32,281 bases of DNA, from assembly GCA_021775915.1 (NCBI GenBank), contig JAJFGW010000047.1, forward strand, positions 1 through 32,281. Reading direction: 5' to 3'. A program made the translations under genes and the position numbers. Below are positions 32,170 through 32,281 of the stretch, piece by piece. Positions within the stretch are counted from its first letter, which is position 1. Each line of letters opens with the position of its first letter. The notes under the pieces were generated by a model that was not told the origin of the DNA, ran no database searches, and saw only the letters and a program-made list of their open reading frames with translations. This DNA comes from Alphaproteobacteria bacterium. GTDB taxonomy: Bacteria > Pseudomonadota > Alphaproteobacteria > Micavibrionales > Micavibrionaceae.

Positions 32170-32281
32170 ATGGCACAAAAATCTTCACAGCGTCGCCGTA
32201 AAAAAGAGCAGGAAATTCTTGTCTCTCCCCCTGAGAATATGGATTATCCGGGGTTTGGTTTTGATATCATCCATAAAGACC
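32170..32281 (+). CDS. N-terminal part of unknown protein (cut by window edge)
   Basis: Thirty-seven codons are visible from ATG 32170. The start is very basic (MAQKSSQRRRKKEQEI) and then PPENMDYPGFGFDIIHKD. It is probably cotranscribed with rpmB. The rest lies outside, so no identity is offered. Confidence 0.5.
   Translation, partial: MAQKSSQRRRKKEQEILVSPPENMDYPGFGFDIIHKD

Noticed and set aside
1-32281. CRISPR array, insertion sequence, integrase or prophage genes
   Set aside because: No regularly spaced repeats, transposase, integrase or phage structural genes were found anywhere in the window.

Overview
The window looks chromosomal and probably comes from an alphaproteobacterium of low to moderate GC. 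The pointers are an alphaproteobacterial-type ribosomal protein L28, ruvX divergent from a gatC-gatA-gatB operon, an intracellular polyhydroxybutyrate depolymerase, a CobD/CbiB-type cobalamin gene, and a dispersed palindrome of the TCATCCCGGA/TCCGGGAT type common in that class. The genus cannot be settled from the sequence alone.

Region 1 (about 1-17220, minus strand) is one long surface-glycan run of tightly spaced or overlapping genes, read from neuB at 17219 down past the left edge. It starts with a nonulosonic (sialic-type) acid module: neuB, neuC, a methyltransferase, a NeuA-like cytidylyltransferase and a 2-hydroxyacid dehydrogenase. An ABC exporter/flippase, a surface-carbohydrate protein of glycosyltransferase type and a beta-propeller protein follow. 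The rest is two GT4 glycosyltransferases (one cut by the window edge), a UDP-sugar dehydrogenase, a UDP-glucuronate 4-epimerase type enzyme and many small methyltransferases. Two more methyltransferases (17361-18116 plus; 18128-18874 minus) and a tRNA-Ser(GCT) gene close this region. The picture is a cell-surface polysaccharide or glycolipid containing uronic acid and nonulosonate residues, with many O-methyl decorations.

Region 2 (about 19000-20902, minus) is a three-gene operon: a DUF4177-like small protein, a four-helix membrane protein with an internal repeat, and a double-domain TerD protein.

Region 3 (21046-26067) is the gatC-gatA-gatB operon, which makes the glutamyl/aspartyl-tRNA amidotransferase. 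Two unrecognised secreted proteins sit between gatA and gatB. They are paralogues sharing an almost identical eight-cysteine spacing. ruvX lies divergently beside gatC.

Region 4 (26100-32281) is mixed: two small unknown genes, a dispersed palindromic repeat, a phaZ/metalloprotease/methyltransferase operon, cbiB, a pair of unknown genes of which one is secreted and carries an EF-hand-like loop, and rpmB with the beginning of one more gene.

The most notable points are a probable AUU start codon on neuB, the eight-cysteine pair embedded in the gat operon (the second copy apparently starting at a non-AUG codon directly after the stop of the first), eight methyltransferases in 19 kb of glycan genes, and a propeller protein resembling oligogalacturonate lyase in a cluster that probably makes UDP-galacturonate.
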